Of a stretch of 64,000 bases of DNA, positions 47,249-57,985 are shown one piece after another; positions within the stretch are counted from its first letter, which is position 1; each line of letters opens with the position of its first letter. The notes under the pieces are model-generated. The model was not told the origin of the DNA, did not search any database, and saw only the letters and a list, made by a program, of their open reading frames with translations. The translations under genes were made by a program, and so were the position numbers. The DNA lies in contig NC_089275.1 in assembly GCF_963678975.1 (NCBI RefSeq), positions 26,535,977 through 26,599,976 of the forward strand. The letters run 5' to 3'. This DNA comes from Dysidea avara. Taxonomy: Eukaryota; Porifera; Demospongiae; Dictyoceratida; Dysideidae.

Positions 47249-49586
47249 TTAGTGGGTATGGTGGATCTCAAAACAGGTAATAGGGCACATCCGTTTGTCG
47301 CCACACAAACCACAGCCAAACTTAGTTCTCTTACGACCTGGGACCCGATATTTATACACAACACACTGCCCCTCGCTCGGAAACTCTATAGGATAATGCT
47401 GTCGATCAAACACAGCAGGTACTTCCCTTCTTTCCCCTTGAGCTGAAATTCCCTATAAGCTCTAAAGCCAAACTTTTCCTAAATTCTAAGTGGGACCTAT
47501 ACTGCTTCTTCTGTCGCCCAGTCCTAGCTATTCCTGGGCAATGGTGTGGGCTGACAGACTCAAGAATGTAGGAATTTACAATTAACAAATCAAAAAAAAA
47601 CCAGAACATTCGCATGTACCACCTAGATTTTGATCTACGAGAACATGTGTATGACCTACGCAAATGATCAGCCAAGTCTACCCCTCCCATGTTCTGGTTG
47701 TAGAGATTAACTGACCGTGGACAGCTGAAGTCAGCTCGGCTGCCATCAGCTAGTTTCCGAGACACAGAAGTAATGTCTGTGTGATCACAAATGGTGTCAT
47801 TAAAACATACAGGTTTCCTATCCCTCCAAACAAAACAGTGGACTTTATTGTCTATGACTTGTGAGGTGATGTGCTCTCCCCTTTCCAATGCCTTGACCCG
47901 GGCCTTACTATATTTCGGAAAATGTTTCCTATTTGACACCACAGTCCCGATGCAATAGATTTTGAAATCCAATAGCTCAGCCAAAAGTGTGGGACTGGAA
48001 AAGAAATTGTCAAAGTAGAGATGATAGTTTTTACCCCTTAATGGTTCGGACAAATCTTTAACTACCCTTGCCCCCAAATTCTTTTCCGTGGTCTGGCCTA
48101 CCTTTCCCGTATATACTTGGAAGCTACATGTATACCCATTTTTGCTATCACACCTACACCACACTTTAAAACCTCGCTTGATTGGCTTTTTGGGCATGAA
48201 TTGCTTCAGGGATGACTGACCTTTATAAACGATCATGGCTTCATCTATGGAGTTCTCCCTGTGTGGATTGTAAAGGGCTAAAAACTTGCGTGAGAGGTGA
48301 TCAGCAATGGGACTAATTTTGTGCAGCTTATTATAATTATCATGTCCCTGTGGAAAAGCCTTGGTATTGTCATTGAAATGCAAATTCCACAAGATCTCAA
48401 AAAAACGATCTCTAGCAAAGGCATCAGTAATCACTAAATGTTCCCCATAAATACGTTCTTGGGACCAATAATCACGAACCCGGGGTAGCCTAACTATTCC
48501 CATCACGATCCATACCCCTAAGAAGGCCTTTAGTTCATTTACAGTTAGAGGCCACCTCCATTTAGAACCCTTTTGAGAGGCATACAAGTTGGTTTCATCT
48601 ACAATGTGCCTAAAAAGATCGTCATCAAAACTCTGCCCAAAAAAATCCATTGCTTTAGCTGTTGGTGGCAGGGGTGTTGTAGGACCCACAGGCTCAACAA
48701 ATGGACCCCCCCTGAGAGGAATAGAGGCACTAGCAGTTGTAGTAGAAGGTGGAGGAATGGGACAAGTTAAATTTGACAAATCAATAGAAACACCTAACCT
48801 ATTTGGTACTCTGCTTAAATTAGAAATGTTAATAGAGATTCCTAGGGAGCCACTTTCACTAGAACTGCTGTTGCTACTGCCCCCTCCACTCACGCCTGCA
48901 ATCTCATTCCCTCCAGTACTTTCGGTCAGTGCAGAAACATCTTCTTCAGCCTAAAAGGAATACATTATCAACAAGACAAACTGTTCAGTGACATACCAGT
49001 ATTCTCCCAGTACCACTCTCCAACACTTGACCACTTCCAGTCGAGCGTTCTTCTTGGACCTATAAATACAATTACAGTGAATAGCTGACAATGGAAGAAA
49101 GTGTGACATACATCATCATCAGTAGCTTCCACAGTCTCCTGATCATCCACTTCAGTGAGGCTACCTTTGGGTGGTGGAATCTGTCCAATGTTGTTGTCGT
49201 CATCATCCGATGATGGAAGTTCCCAGTCTTGGAGACCTAACCAGTACTAAAAATAGCTGCCATATAAATATTCCCTTGCCAAAGAAGTACAAATAACCTT
49301 AGAAGAAACTAATACAACCATTGTTATGGGTAAATAGCATTTGCATTTTGAATTATAAAAAAAGAACAAAAAGAAATCGTTGTTTATAAGCACAAAGGCG
49401 AAAGAATACCTGATACTCCTCAATATAGTCTAGAAAACCTTCTAGGCCTTCGTGTTCTTCTTCACCACCGTCGTAATCGTCACTAGCCTCACGCTTTTCA
49501 TCTCGTTCGGCTTCTTCATCCGAATCATTCCAGTCACTATCGTCGTCCAGCATAGCAGCGACTTCTTTCGCTCGTAACTTCGCCAT
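47249..49586 (-). CDS. piggyBac transposase, four exons, C-terminal frameshift
   Basis: Cut-and-paste transposase acting at TTAA in the nucleus. Exons: 49586-49410, 49246-49112, 49059-48997, 48950 onward; all junctions have GT/AG and phase 0. The ATG start (MAKLRAKEVAAMLDDDSDWN) is followed by an acidic low-complexity N-terminus, normal for piggyBac. The core runs from about residue 225 of the spliced product, with catalytic Asp near 361 (NSIDEAMIVYKG), 439 (LYFDNFFSS) and 550 (NMGGVDLADH): the DDD triad is intact. The exon 4 frame stops at 47406 (~639 residues). One base out of frame, the sequence continues with FDRQHYPIEFP and a cysteine-rich tail (GCGLCGDKRMCPITCFEIHH) to TAA at 47249. So either a single frameshift in a purine run (about 47430) or an error removed the CRD; one expected Cys there is Tyr. 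Confidence 0.93.
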
Positions 49587-49789
49587 ACTTCATCCAGTTT
49601 TCACGCTTTAAAGACGATTAGAATCGTGAAACCATGGCGAGCAGCTGGGCAGTAACAGTTCATCAATCGGATATTCTCCGCAGACGTTATGCCTCTTTAA
49701 ACGCGCATGTATATTTGCGCCACTAAAATTGCTTTTAAGTAACAGCGGTTTTACGCATTGCGTATTTAATTGGGATAACAAAGGGTTAA

Positions 49790-49836
49790 CCTGAGCACCC
49801 CAAATGACCACTAAATAGCTTGGGTGAGTAGGCCAC
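49790..49836 (-). repeat. Split direct repeat B1, second part
   Basis: Continuation of B1 after the piggyBac insertion, ending at GAGTAGGCCAC as B2 does. Confidence 0.93.
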
Positions 49837-49957
49837 AGAAAGGCAGCTTGGGCTGTCTTTTCACCCAAGCAGAAGATGAGTGGTAAGGAATTATAAAATG
49901 GGGAGCATACAAGTATATGTATTTGTGTTAGCATACAGTTGCATAAACAAATGTGCT

Positions 49958-50971
49958 TTAGCTGTCATGTGAGTTAAGTTGCTTGGACATGGTAGCAAAT
50001 CCATTAGGGGTTATCCTGATATATCTTTGGTAGGCATCACTCCTCCATCTACCCAAGGCCTTGATCTGGAGGGGGGTTAACCCGGCTTGATTGGCTGAAG
50101 TAGCTGCGCCGATGCGAAAGCTATGTGTATTATACAGTTGAGGGGTCAAATTCAGGTTGCGCAGAATTCTTGCCAGTGCTGATGCGAAGAGATTTCTAGT
50201 GAGCATGGTACCATCTGGCCAAACAAACAGTGGTCCTTCCCGTTTTCCTCGTACAATGAGGTAGTCCACAATGGCACGAACTGGGCATGTGCCTCTGTTG
50301 CTTTTGGAGAGAAAAATGAATGCTCCTTCCCTGAAGGGATCAGTTTTGGATTGTTTGATGTGTAGCTGTACTACTGTTGGCAAGCATCGGCTGTTTAATG
50401 TCAGGTCGGCAAGAGAGAGATAATAGGCTTTATCATAGCTGTGTTGGGATGGAACAGTGAACTCGCTTACGCGGGGGAAGCCATAGAAGGCCACACAACA
50501 GGCTGCCCATAGCAGTTTGTCCTGGTACGTTGAAGGCTGCTTGTTAAGATGGTGCTTGATTTTTTGCATTATCTTGAGAGTAATTGGGAGACGTTTTCTG
50601 GGCCGTCTAGTTTTGGAAGTTTCTTTGTAAATGCCTCTTAAGAGTTGCTGAACTCTAGGAGTGAAGTGAGAATCGAAGTCGTCGTGGTATCCCACTGTAA
50701 CATGTGAATGCCGGACTGCTGCCAAGTACACTTTGATTGTGGCATAAGTTAAACCACGTGTAGCTAGGTGGGTAGCAAACAGCAGCAGTGTCTTTTCTGA
50801 TGTAGGGATGCTGGGAAGGGAGGATTGCTGGCAGAATCTCATGTACTGTCTGGTACCTGCCTTGTAGGATCTTCGGGTAGTTGGGGCCGTACCTTGGGAG
50901 TAGTACTTTCTCATCGCTGTATACAGCTCTGGCGTTGTGACACCTATAATATGAGAAGGCAAGGGGGTCAC
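49958..50971 (-). CDS. Tyrosine recombinase of the Ngaro-type element
   Basis: Intact ORF, ~337 codons as called from a GTG. It catalyses integration of the circular DNA copy by the tyrosine-recombinase mechanism, replacing a DDE integrase. Visible active-site residues: Arg167 (GFPRVSEFT), Lys209 (KQSKTDPF), His283-x2-Arg286 (NTHSFRIGAA), Trp309 in the usual second His/Trp site (LGRWRSDAY), Tyr317 (YQRYIR). The N-terminal SAM-like core-binding part is residues ~15-120. The true start is uncertain: the frame is open upstream to 51044 without an ATG, and a TATTATAG acceptor sits at 50944, so it may be spliced. Downstream neighbour is B1. Confidence 0.93.
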   Translation of the reverse strand: MTPLPSHIIGVTTPELYTAMRKYYSQGTAPTTRRSYKAGTRQYMRFCQQSSLPSIPTSEKTLLLFATHLATRGLTYATIKVYLAAVRHSHVTVGYHDDFDSHFTPRVQQLLRGIYKETSKTRRPRKRLPITLKIMQKIKHHLNKQPSTYQDKLLWAACCVAFYGFPRVSEFTVPSQHSYDKAYYLSLADLTLNSRCLPTVVQLHIKQSKTDPFREGAFIFLSKSNRGTCPVRAIVDYLIVRGKREGPLFVWPDGTMLTRNLFASALARILRNLNLTPQLYNTHSFRIGAATSANQAGLTPLQIKALGRWRSDAYQRYIRITPNGFATMSKQLNSHDS

Positions 50972-51147
50972 ATGAGGTGTAGATCTACGCCTACGTACGT
51001 ATGCATATGTTTTGTGGACAAAGAGGTGTTGAATGAATGTACGTCATTATGATGTGAGGCATGAAAGCGCTCGCATTATTTATCACATATTTCAATAAGT
51101 ACAGTTAGTGCGAAATTTCAATACATGGTAACCAAATAAAAGCTGGG

Positions 51148-53461
51148 TTAAACTACTTGCAACAAAGTGTTTCTGAAGAGTTTTCTGAATCGTGATGAAG
51201 TCCAATCTGGTCCAGACGGGGAAAGAATTTTGTGTAATGATGCTGGGATGAGTGCTGGTAATCTGGCAGCTCCTGGGTTTGCTAGGTGAAATAGAGACAT
51301 CTGGTTTCGTGAAAGTTGATCAGCTGCGGTGTTGGCGACGCCCAGGATGTGTGTGGCTGTCAAAGCTATGTCATAATGGGCTGTAAAGAACCAAAGGCTG
51401 CGAAGAGGGTGCATTACAAGTGTTTGCTTGGCTGTGCCTTTGTTAATGGAGGTCACCAGGCTGAGATTGTCACACTGTAGTAAGATACTTTGTTTGGCTA
51501 ATAATGGACCCCACACAGCTACCATTATAACAACAGGAACAAGCTCCTTTGCCATGATATCTTGGTGCATCCATTCATCTGACCACCTTAGTTGAAGCCA
51601 ACGGTGATTATAAACTGCACCACAACCCCATGATCCTGTAGCATCGGTCTGGATGGCAATTGGGGTGCTAGGCACCATGGTAGGATCGCGTAGGATACTT
51701 AAGCCATTCCAGTGGCGTACAAATGTGTACCACCAGGCTAAGTCAGATCGAAACTGTCTGTTCAGCCGAGTATAAAAATGTAGTTTCTTGAGTTTCGCTG
51801 CAGTTGCATACATTCTGGCTGTAAAGTTACGGCCACACCTCAACACTTTTGAGGCATGCTGAAGGTGGCCGAGTAGAGAAAGGATCTTTCGCTTAGTAGC
51901 CTTTTTTTGCCAAGCCACTGCGAGAGCATTTCTTGTATTCTGGCTAATTTATCCTTAGGAAGTCTCATTTCCATTCGGGATGTGTCGATGGTGATTCCCA
52001 GAAAGGAAAGTGAAGTTGTAGGACCCTCGATTTTCTCTGATGCTAGAGGGATCCCAAGATAAGAACACAACTGGATGAAGGTGTCGAGGTCCTGCTGGCA
52101 GTCAGATGAGTGTGGTGGGGCCCATCAGAAGGAAATCATCAAGGTAGTGTAGCATGCAAGAAACTCCATGTTGACCGGTGATCCAGGAGACTAAGTCTGC
52201 TAAAATGTTAAATAACTTAGGAGCGGAACGTAAGCCAAATGGTAAGCATTTATCTAAATACACTTGCTTACGCCACAGTATTCCCAGCAGGTGCCTATCA
52301 GCTGGGTGAACTGGAATGAGTCTAAAGGCACTTTTGATATCCACCTTAGACAAGAGGGTATTAGGCCCATACTTCAGAATCCTGTGAATTGCATCATCTT
52401 TTGTGATGTATTTGAGACTGCAAAGGGATTTTGGAATGGAATCATTGACACTGCAGCTAGATGGATGTGAAAGATCTACAATTAGGCGCCATTTGTTTGG
52501 CTGATGGCCTTTTGGAATCACTCCAAACCGGCTGATATGAACTCCCTGGCATTGGGATGGTGGAAATGGTCCAGCTATTCTGCTATGCTCTAGTTTCACT
52601 TGAAGATATTCATCGACTACTAATGGTCATGCAAAGGCTGAGGACATGTTTCTTTTAGCTGAACGCAGATGTACAATGGTAGTAAGACCTATTTTGAAGC
52701 CGTTAGTCAACCCAGTGATGGAGTACTGGACAAGTTCTTGATTTGGATATGTCTTCAGGAAATGATGCCAGTTCTGTGCTTGGAGTGGCGTGGTAATGTG
52801 CTGGGCAGAGGGGGGAAGGATAGTGTGTAGGGACCCGCCGATTATGCTCATAATTTTACCTATTATGCTATGCTGCACTGCTCAAAAATTTACCTATTAC
52901 GCTTAAATATATGCTCAATACTTACCCATTATGCTCAAATTATGCCCAATTATTTATGCTTCAGTTCCCATGCTCTAGTAATAATTTCCAATTTATGGAT
53001 AAATAATAAGTGGCTGAAGCACAAACTTACTTGTCAAGATGCATATCACAGAAAAGATCGATATACTCTAATAGAACAGTCAGTTATATGATTGTTCTAT
53101 TAGAGTTACTATTATTATTATTATCAATTTACCAAAAAGGAAGGCATACACAAAAGGCAAAGCCTGTACAAGGTGTCCGCCTACAAAAAAACAAACATAC
53201 ATATACATAGTACACTACAAACTAAACTGACTGTTCTATTAGAGTATATCGATCTTTTTGTGATAGCTATTTTGATAAGCAAGAATTCATACTATTACAC
53301 AAATATTCTACCTATTATGCTAGCATTATGCTCAATGCTTTCAGGCACCTATTATGCTCATAATTATGCCAGCATAATCGGCGGGTCCCTAATAGTGTGA
53401 TTCGGGATATGAACAATGTGTTTCTTCCACAGTGGGAGCCAATCTTCATATGATTGCGGGT
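51148..53461 (-). pseudogene. RT/RNase H polyprotein of the Ngaro-type element, broken
   Basis: Copies element RNA into DNA. On the minus strand an acceptor (CTCCTTTAACAG, exon from 53461) opens the frame (DWLPLWKKH), which is split by a MITE (52828-53391), resumes as ILPPSAQHITTPLQAQNWHH, and has TGA at 52629-52627. RT follows: RLIVDLSHP, LLSKVDIKSAFRLIPVHP, LPFGLRSAPKLFN and the active-site YLDD (52130s). A frameshift at about 52110 in a GGGCCCC run leads to the thumb (LSFLGITIDTSRMEMRLP). A second lies in a 7-A run (complement of 51902-51908) before the RNase H domain, with QTDATGSWGCGAVY, KELVPVV, CDN and HILGVANTAADQLSR. Four lesions make this copy non-autonomous. Confidence 0.92.
52828..53391. 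mobile_element. 564-bp hAT-type MITE inside pol
   Basis: Ends TAGGGACCCGCCGATTATGC and inverse GCATAATCGGCGGGTCCCTA, flanked by the perfect 8-bp duplication ATAGTGTG (52820-52827, 53392-53399). Interior contains CTCTAATAGAACAGTCAG and its inverse. Its removal restores the pol frame. Confidence 0.97.
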
Positions 53462-53672
53462 CTGTTAAAGGAGAATTATATAATTATATAAAGCTGAATT
53501 GTAAAATATGGTATCTATATGATACAGTAATAGCATCAATGTATAAAGGAAAACAACAAATACATAATCTAATTGATTGCAAACATGTTCTATGATCAAT
53601 GACACATTGTTAAATGTATAACAAAAAAAAAGGAGAGGTTGTTTCCTGAGCTAAGCAGTTTTGTTTGTTTAG

Positions 53673-55650
53673 TTAATTACGCGAGGAGGAGGGTCTTGGA
53701 CCACTATTTCCTGGAAAAAGTGGCTGTATTGGTCTGCGAGGTAGAGTAGCCCACTGAGGACAGTTGATGGCTTTGTGGGCTACGCTAATGTTTCCTGGGT
53801 CTTGAGCACATATGTAGCACATGTGGTCGTATTTACAGTTGGGAAAGGTACAAGTTGATTCATTCTAGTGAAAACAGATCTTACGAGTTGTTTGGCTGGA
53901 GGTGCGTGGTTGATCAGGGCTAAGCTCACAATCGGCGGAACGGTGGGAAAGGCTGAAGCAGTAGCTGCACCTGGAGACTTTTGCACGACCTGTGAAGGCC
54001 AACGACCACAGGGTTGAATCATTAGTAGACCAGGTAATGTCGGGGCGTGATGCGGCCTGCTGACGAAATCTTTGGTCATATCCAGCCCAACAGTCACCCT
54101 TGTATTCCATAGATGCCTCTATGATTAACGACTGGTAGCCCATGAGGTCTGCGATACGCTCGGGGTGCTTCCTTGCCACTACCGATACATATGTAGAGAA
54201 ACACTGAAGCCATTCCAGGATAGTAAGTGACCGTTTCTGGCGCTTGGTCCTGTGGGCATCTTTTTGTTTTTCGCCTAAACATTCTGGTAGAAGGTCTGCC
54301 ATTTCTATGAATGCCCCTGACTCAATCCTTTTGGCTAACCATAGAAGGACTGGTGGGCGGCTGGCCCCGATGTTGACATAAGATGAAGCATCTATCCTCT
54401 TGTAGTGTTTGCTTGACATAGTCCCAACATGGCCCAGTTGCTCCGTGAGGTCCTCATCACTCTCTGCCGCTGCAATGAATGATGAAAGATGATGGAAGAC
54501 AAGTCCATTTTTGATTTGCGCTACCATATAATATGTATATGTGAAATCAGCACACTACTGTGCTTAATTAGTGGGGGGGGGGGGGGATTCCAGGGGAAGT
54601 ATGGGAATGTGTGTCGGGCCCTGCACTGGCAGGGGCCGTGAGACAGGGGGTGATCTTGGGAAAGTACAGGAATGTGAGTCGTGAACATAAGTGGCACTGC
54701 ATTGGCAGGCTGGTGGAGGGGTGGGGGAACCAACAACAGGCAAGCTTACTCATATAAAGATATGCATAAACGTAACATGCACAAATGCTTATGAATATTC
54801 TACAAATATCTAGCTGAGTGACTAACACATATGTGACCAGATTTGCAAAAAGGTACCTTTTTCACACACAAAATTTGACCCATTTCTTGAACTTTAAAGC
54901 TTCATAACTTTTTTATCATGGCATATAATTGCTTGAAAATTTCAATGAATGTAGCTACAGTATCTGTCTACATTTTGATACTAAGAGCAAGTTAATAAGT
55001 ATAAGGGGTCAAGTGTTACATCATTTTGTTTGCTGGTATGTCAAATGTGTGGAAAAGGTACCTTTTCGCAAATCCGGTCACATATTGCGTGTTAAGTACA
55101 ACGTCCTTACTAAGAATTCCTCATCGGCTGAAGGATCCTCCCAAGAGACACTAGAATCTTCGTCTTCAGAGTACACTTCCTCGTCCGCGTCCTGGATCTG
55201 ACGTCGATGACGGCGTTTGTCCTGAGCTTCAATAAAGGCGTCCACTATCCATGGGATGTCCGCTTCAGTTAAACTTCGTGATGGCTGGCGTTGCTTAGCA
55301 GGAGCGGCACGGGGCGTTTGTTGCTGTTCGGAGCGATCGTTGTCAGGTTGCTGCCGTGTGTTCTGAGCGTTAGCTCTAGTTCTAGTTGTAACATGACCGT
55401 TAGTTGTTTCCTTGGGGTTCTTCCTTGGTCGTTTACTGGTAGGTTCATCCGCTTCTCTTGTCCTCTTTCGGCTAATGGAACGATTCTGTTGTCGAGTCTG
55501 ATGTAATCCGCGGGGGGGTGCTCCGTCGCCCTTATCTTGATTTGGGGGTTTCTGGCGTGTAACTTTTCCGTGTGTAGTAGACGTCTTGGCGATTTTCCTT
55601 GGAATCTTAAGACTTGAGTGCTGTCTAGTGACCTTTGGCGTGTCCCTCGT
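53673..55650 (-). pseudogene. gag of the Ngaro-type element, two exons
   Basis: Structural protein that packages element RNA. Exon 1 (55650-55111) is a continuous basic/acidic, Gln-rich frame with ADIPWIVDAFIEAQDKRRH, whose expected ATG is ACG in A1. It ends at TTA|GTAAGG. The proposed intron (55110-54555) holds a MITE and a C-rich tract. Exon 2 (from 54554, acceptor CACAGTAG) encodes AQIKNGLVFHHLSSF, CWAGYDQRFRQQAA, STLWSLAFTGRAK and a canonical CCHC zinc knuckle CSYCFSLSHRSADC. TAG at 53867-53865 interrupts the frame, which then continues in the same frame through further Cys residues (CTFPNCKYDHMCYIC) to TAA at 53673. The TAG lies where related gags have Trp-Asn, so it is probably TGG to TAG. 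Intron boundaries are inferred. Confidence 0.8.
54832..55082. mobile_element. 251-bp TGTGACCGG MITE in the gag intron
   Basis: Opposite orientation to the copy at 44731 and highly similar. Flanked by TA (54830-54831, 55083-55084), the same target as at 33635 and 57698. Confidence 0.92.
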
Positions 55651-55679
55651 GTTGACTACAGCTCATGCGTGATTATTCC
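55609..55679 (-). repeat. Split direct repeat A1
   Basis: 5' terminus of the retroelement, matching A2 at 68 of 71 positions. It ends precisely where the satellite array begins (55680). Confidence 0.9.
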
Positions 55680-57690
55680 TGCAGGGTGACTTGTTTCTAG
55701 CTGATTTCTCTACAGGGTGACTTGAAATGTAGTTGAACTCTCGACTTGTTTCTAACTGATCTTTCTAAAAGATGACTTGTTTCTAGCTGATCTCTCTACA
55801 GAGTGACTTGTTTCTAACTGAATAGGTTACTTGAAATGTGGTTTAACACTTTGCAGAATGACACAGCATGACTTAAATGTAGATGTACAAAGTGTTAAAC
55901 CACATTTCAAGTAACCTATTCAGTTAGAAACAAGTCACTCTGTAGAGAGATCAGCTAGAAACAAGTCATCTTTTAGAAAGATCAGTTAGAAACAAGTCGA
56001 GAGTTCAACTACATTTCAAGTCACCCTGTAGAGAAATCAGGTAGAAACAAGTCACCCTGCAGAGAGTTCGACTACATTTCAAGTAACCATATAGAAAGTT
56101 CAGCTAGAAACAAGTCACTCTGTAGAGAGATCAGCTAGAAACAAGTTACCCCTGCAAAGAGTTCAACTACATGTCAAGTCACCCTGTAGAGAGATCAGCT
56201 AGAAACAAGTAACCTTGTAGAAAGATCAGTTACATTTCAAACCACCCTGTAGAGAGTTCAGCCAGAAACAAGTCACTGTGTAGGGAGATCAGCTTGAAAC
56301 AAATTGCTCTGTAGAGAGATCAACTGGAATCAAGTCACCCTGTAGAGAGTTCAACTACATTTCAAGTCACCCTGTAGAGAGTTCAACTACTTTTCAAGTT
56401 ACTCTGTAGAGAGTTCAATCAGAAACAAGTCACAGTGTAGAGAGATCAGCTAGAAATCACCCTATCGAGAGTTCAGCTGGAAACAAGTCACCCTGTAGAG
56501 AGTTCAGCCAGAAACAAGTCACCCCATAGAAAGCTCGGCTACATTTAATAGAGTGTTTAGCTAGAAGTAAGTCACCCTGTGGAGAGTTCAGCTACAAACA
56601 AATTTATGAGTAGAGAGATCAGTTAGAAATAAATCACACTGTAGAGAGATCAGCTGGAAACAAGTTGCCCTGCAAAGAGTTTCACTACATTTCATGTCAA
56701 CCTGTAGAGAGATCAGCTACACTTCAAACAACCCTTTAGAGAGATCAACTCAAAACAAATCACTCTGTAGAGAGATCAGCTAGAAACAAGTTACCCTGCA
56801 AAAAGTTTGACCACATTTCAAGTCACCGTGTAGAGAGATCAACTAGAAGCAAGTAACCCTGTAGAGAGATCAGGTACATTTCAAATCACCCTTTAGGAAG
56901 ATCAGCTCGAAACAAATCACCCTGTAAAGAGATCAGGTGGAAACAAGTCACCCTGTCGAGTTCAAGTCATCCTGGAGAGAAATCAGCTACATTTCAAATC
57001 ACCATTTAGAGAGAGCAGCTCGAAACAAATCACCGTGTAGGGAGATCAGGTGGAACAAGTCACCCTGTAGAGTTCAGCTATAAAAGAGTCACCCTGTAGA
57101 GAAATCATCTAGAAGCAAGTCACCCTGTAGAGAATTCAGCTACATTTCAAATAAAGATTAGCTTGAAATAAATCACCCCGTAAAGAGATCAGATAGAAAC
57201 AAGTCACCCTGTAGAGAGATCAGCTAGAAACATGTCATCATGCGGAGAGATCAACTAGAGAGATTGGCTTGAAACAATTCATCCTGTATAGAGAACAGCT
57301 ATCACCCTGTAGAGAGTTCTACTACATTTCAAATCACTTGTAGGAGTTCAGCTAGAAACAAGTCACCCTGTACACAGATAAGTTAGAAACAAACCACCCC
57401 GTAGCAAATTCAACTACAATTCAAATCATCCTATGTAAAGAATTCAGCTAGAAACAAGTCATCCTGTAGAGAGATCAGGTAGAAACAAACACTGTAGAGA
57501 GATCAAGTCACCCTGTAGAAAGTACAGTTGCATCACAAGTCATCCTGTAGAGAGTTCACCTACAAGAAAACTATCCTGTTGATAGTTCAGCTATGTTGCA
57601 ATTCTCTCTGTAGAGAGTTTAGTTTACAAATCATTCACCATTTAGTCTAAGAGTACAGCTATAATACAAATTTCTCTGTAGAAATTTCAG
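55680..57690 (-). repeat. ~31-bp minisatellite array 4, starting with a palindrome
   Basis: Minus-orientation array of the family monomer (CTGTAGAGAGATCAGCTAGA, CAAGTCACC). The first part is a near-perfect inverted repeat: 55680-55847 in plus orientation, a ~37-bp spacer, then its inverse at 55885-56050. Continues past a MITE to about 57985. Confidence 0.93.
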
Positions 57691-57697
57691 CAACATA

Positions 57698-57938
57698 TGT
57701 GACCCGATTTTGGAAAATCAGCCTTAATGCCATACGTCAAATTTACAATTCACTGTGTTACCATTATGACAGTTAGGCACATGTTACATTATTTCTCAGA
57801 ATTTGTAGTAATTCAAGTTACTGACTAACAATTGTAACCATTGTAAAGCTGATTAATTGCTAGAATACTGAATTTTTGTCATAAATCTTTGAGTTGTCAA
57901 ATGTGATATTAAGACTGATTTTCCAAAATCAGGTAACA
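57698..57938. mobile_element. 241-bp TIR MITE within array 4
   Basis: Ends TGTGACCCGATTTTGGAAAA and inverse (TTTTCCAAAATCAGGTAACA), flanked by TA (57696-57697, 57939-57940). Terminal sequence is related to the 33635 family. Confidence 0.88.
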
Positions 57939-57985
57939 TAATAATACATTTCGCTGTAGAGTATTCAGCTGCAAACGATTAGCCT

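Larger units (their letters stand above)
46208..49785 (-). mobile_element. Full-length piggyBac element
   Basis: 3578 bp, flanked by TTAA (46204-46207 and 49786-49789), the piggyBac target. Terminal inverted repeat CCCTTTGTTA, perfect over 10 bp, then diverging. One transposase gene on the minus strand. The host site (repeat B1) is reconstituted exactly by removing the element plus one TTAA, as proved by B2. The 3' part (46208-47240) is non-coding. Confidence 0.97.
44982..55679 (-). mobile_element. Ngaro-type tyrosine-recombinase retrotransposon with split direct repeats
   Basis: Read on the minus strand: A1 (55679-55609), gag (55650-53673), RT/RNase H (53461-51148), tyrosine recombinase (50971-49958), B1 (49836-49790 joined to 46207-46000), A2 (45921-45851), B2 (45235-44982). 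The A1-ORFs-B1-A2-B2 order and the recombinase in place of an integrase define the Ngaro/PAT type of DIRS-like elements. B1 and B2 differ at about 5 of ~254 positions, A1 and A2 at 3 of 71. Secondary insertions: a piggyBac in B1, a hAT MITE in pol, a TGTGACC MITE between the gag exons. Without them it is ~6.3 kb. 615 bp between A2 and B2, and 78 bp between B1 and A2, are not matched in A1. Confidence 0.9.

Noticed and set aside
49958-50971. Stand-alone Crypton or phage-type integrase
   Set aside because: It lies downstream of gag and RT/RNase H within matching split direct repeats, so it belongs to a Ngaro-type retroelement.
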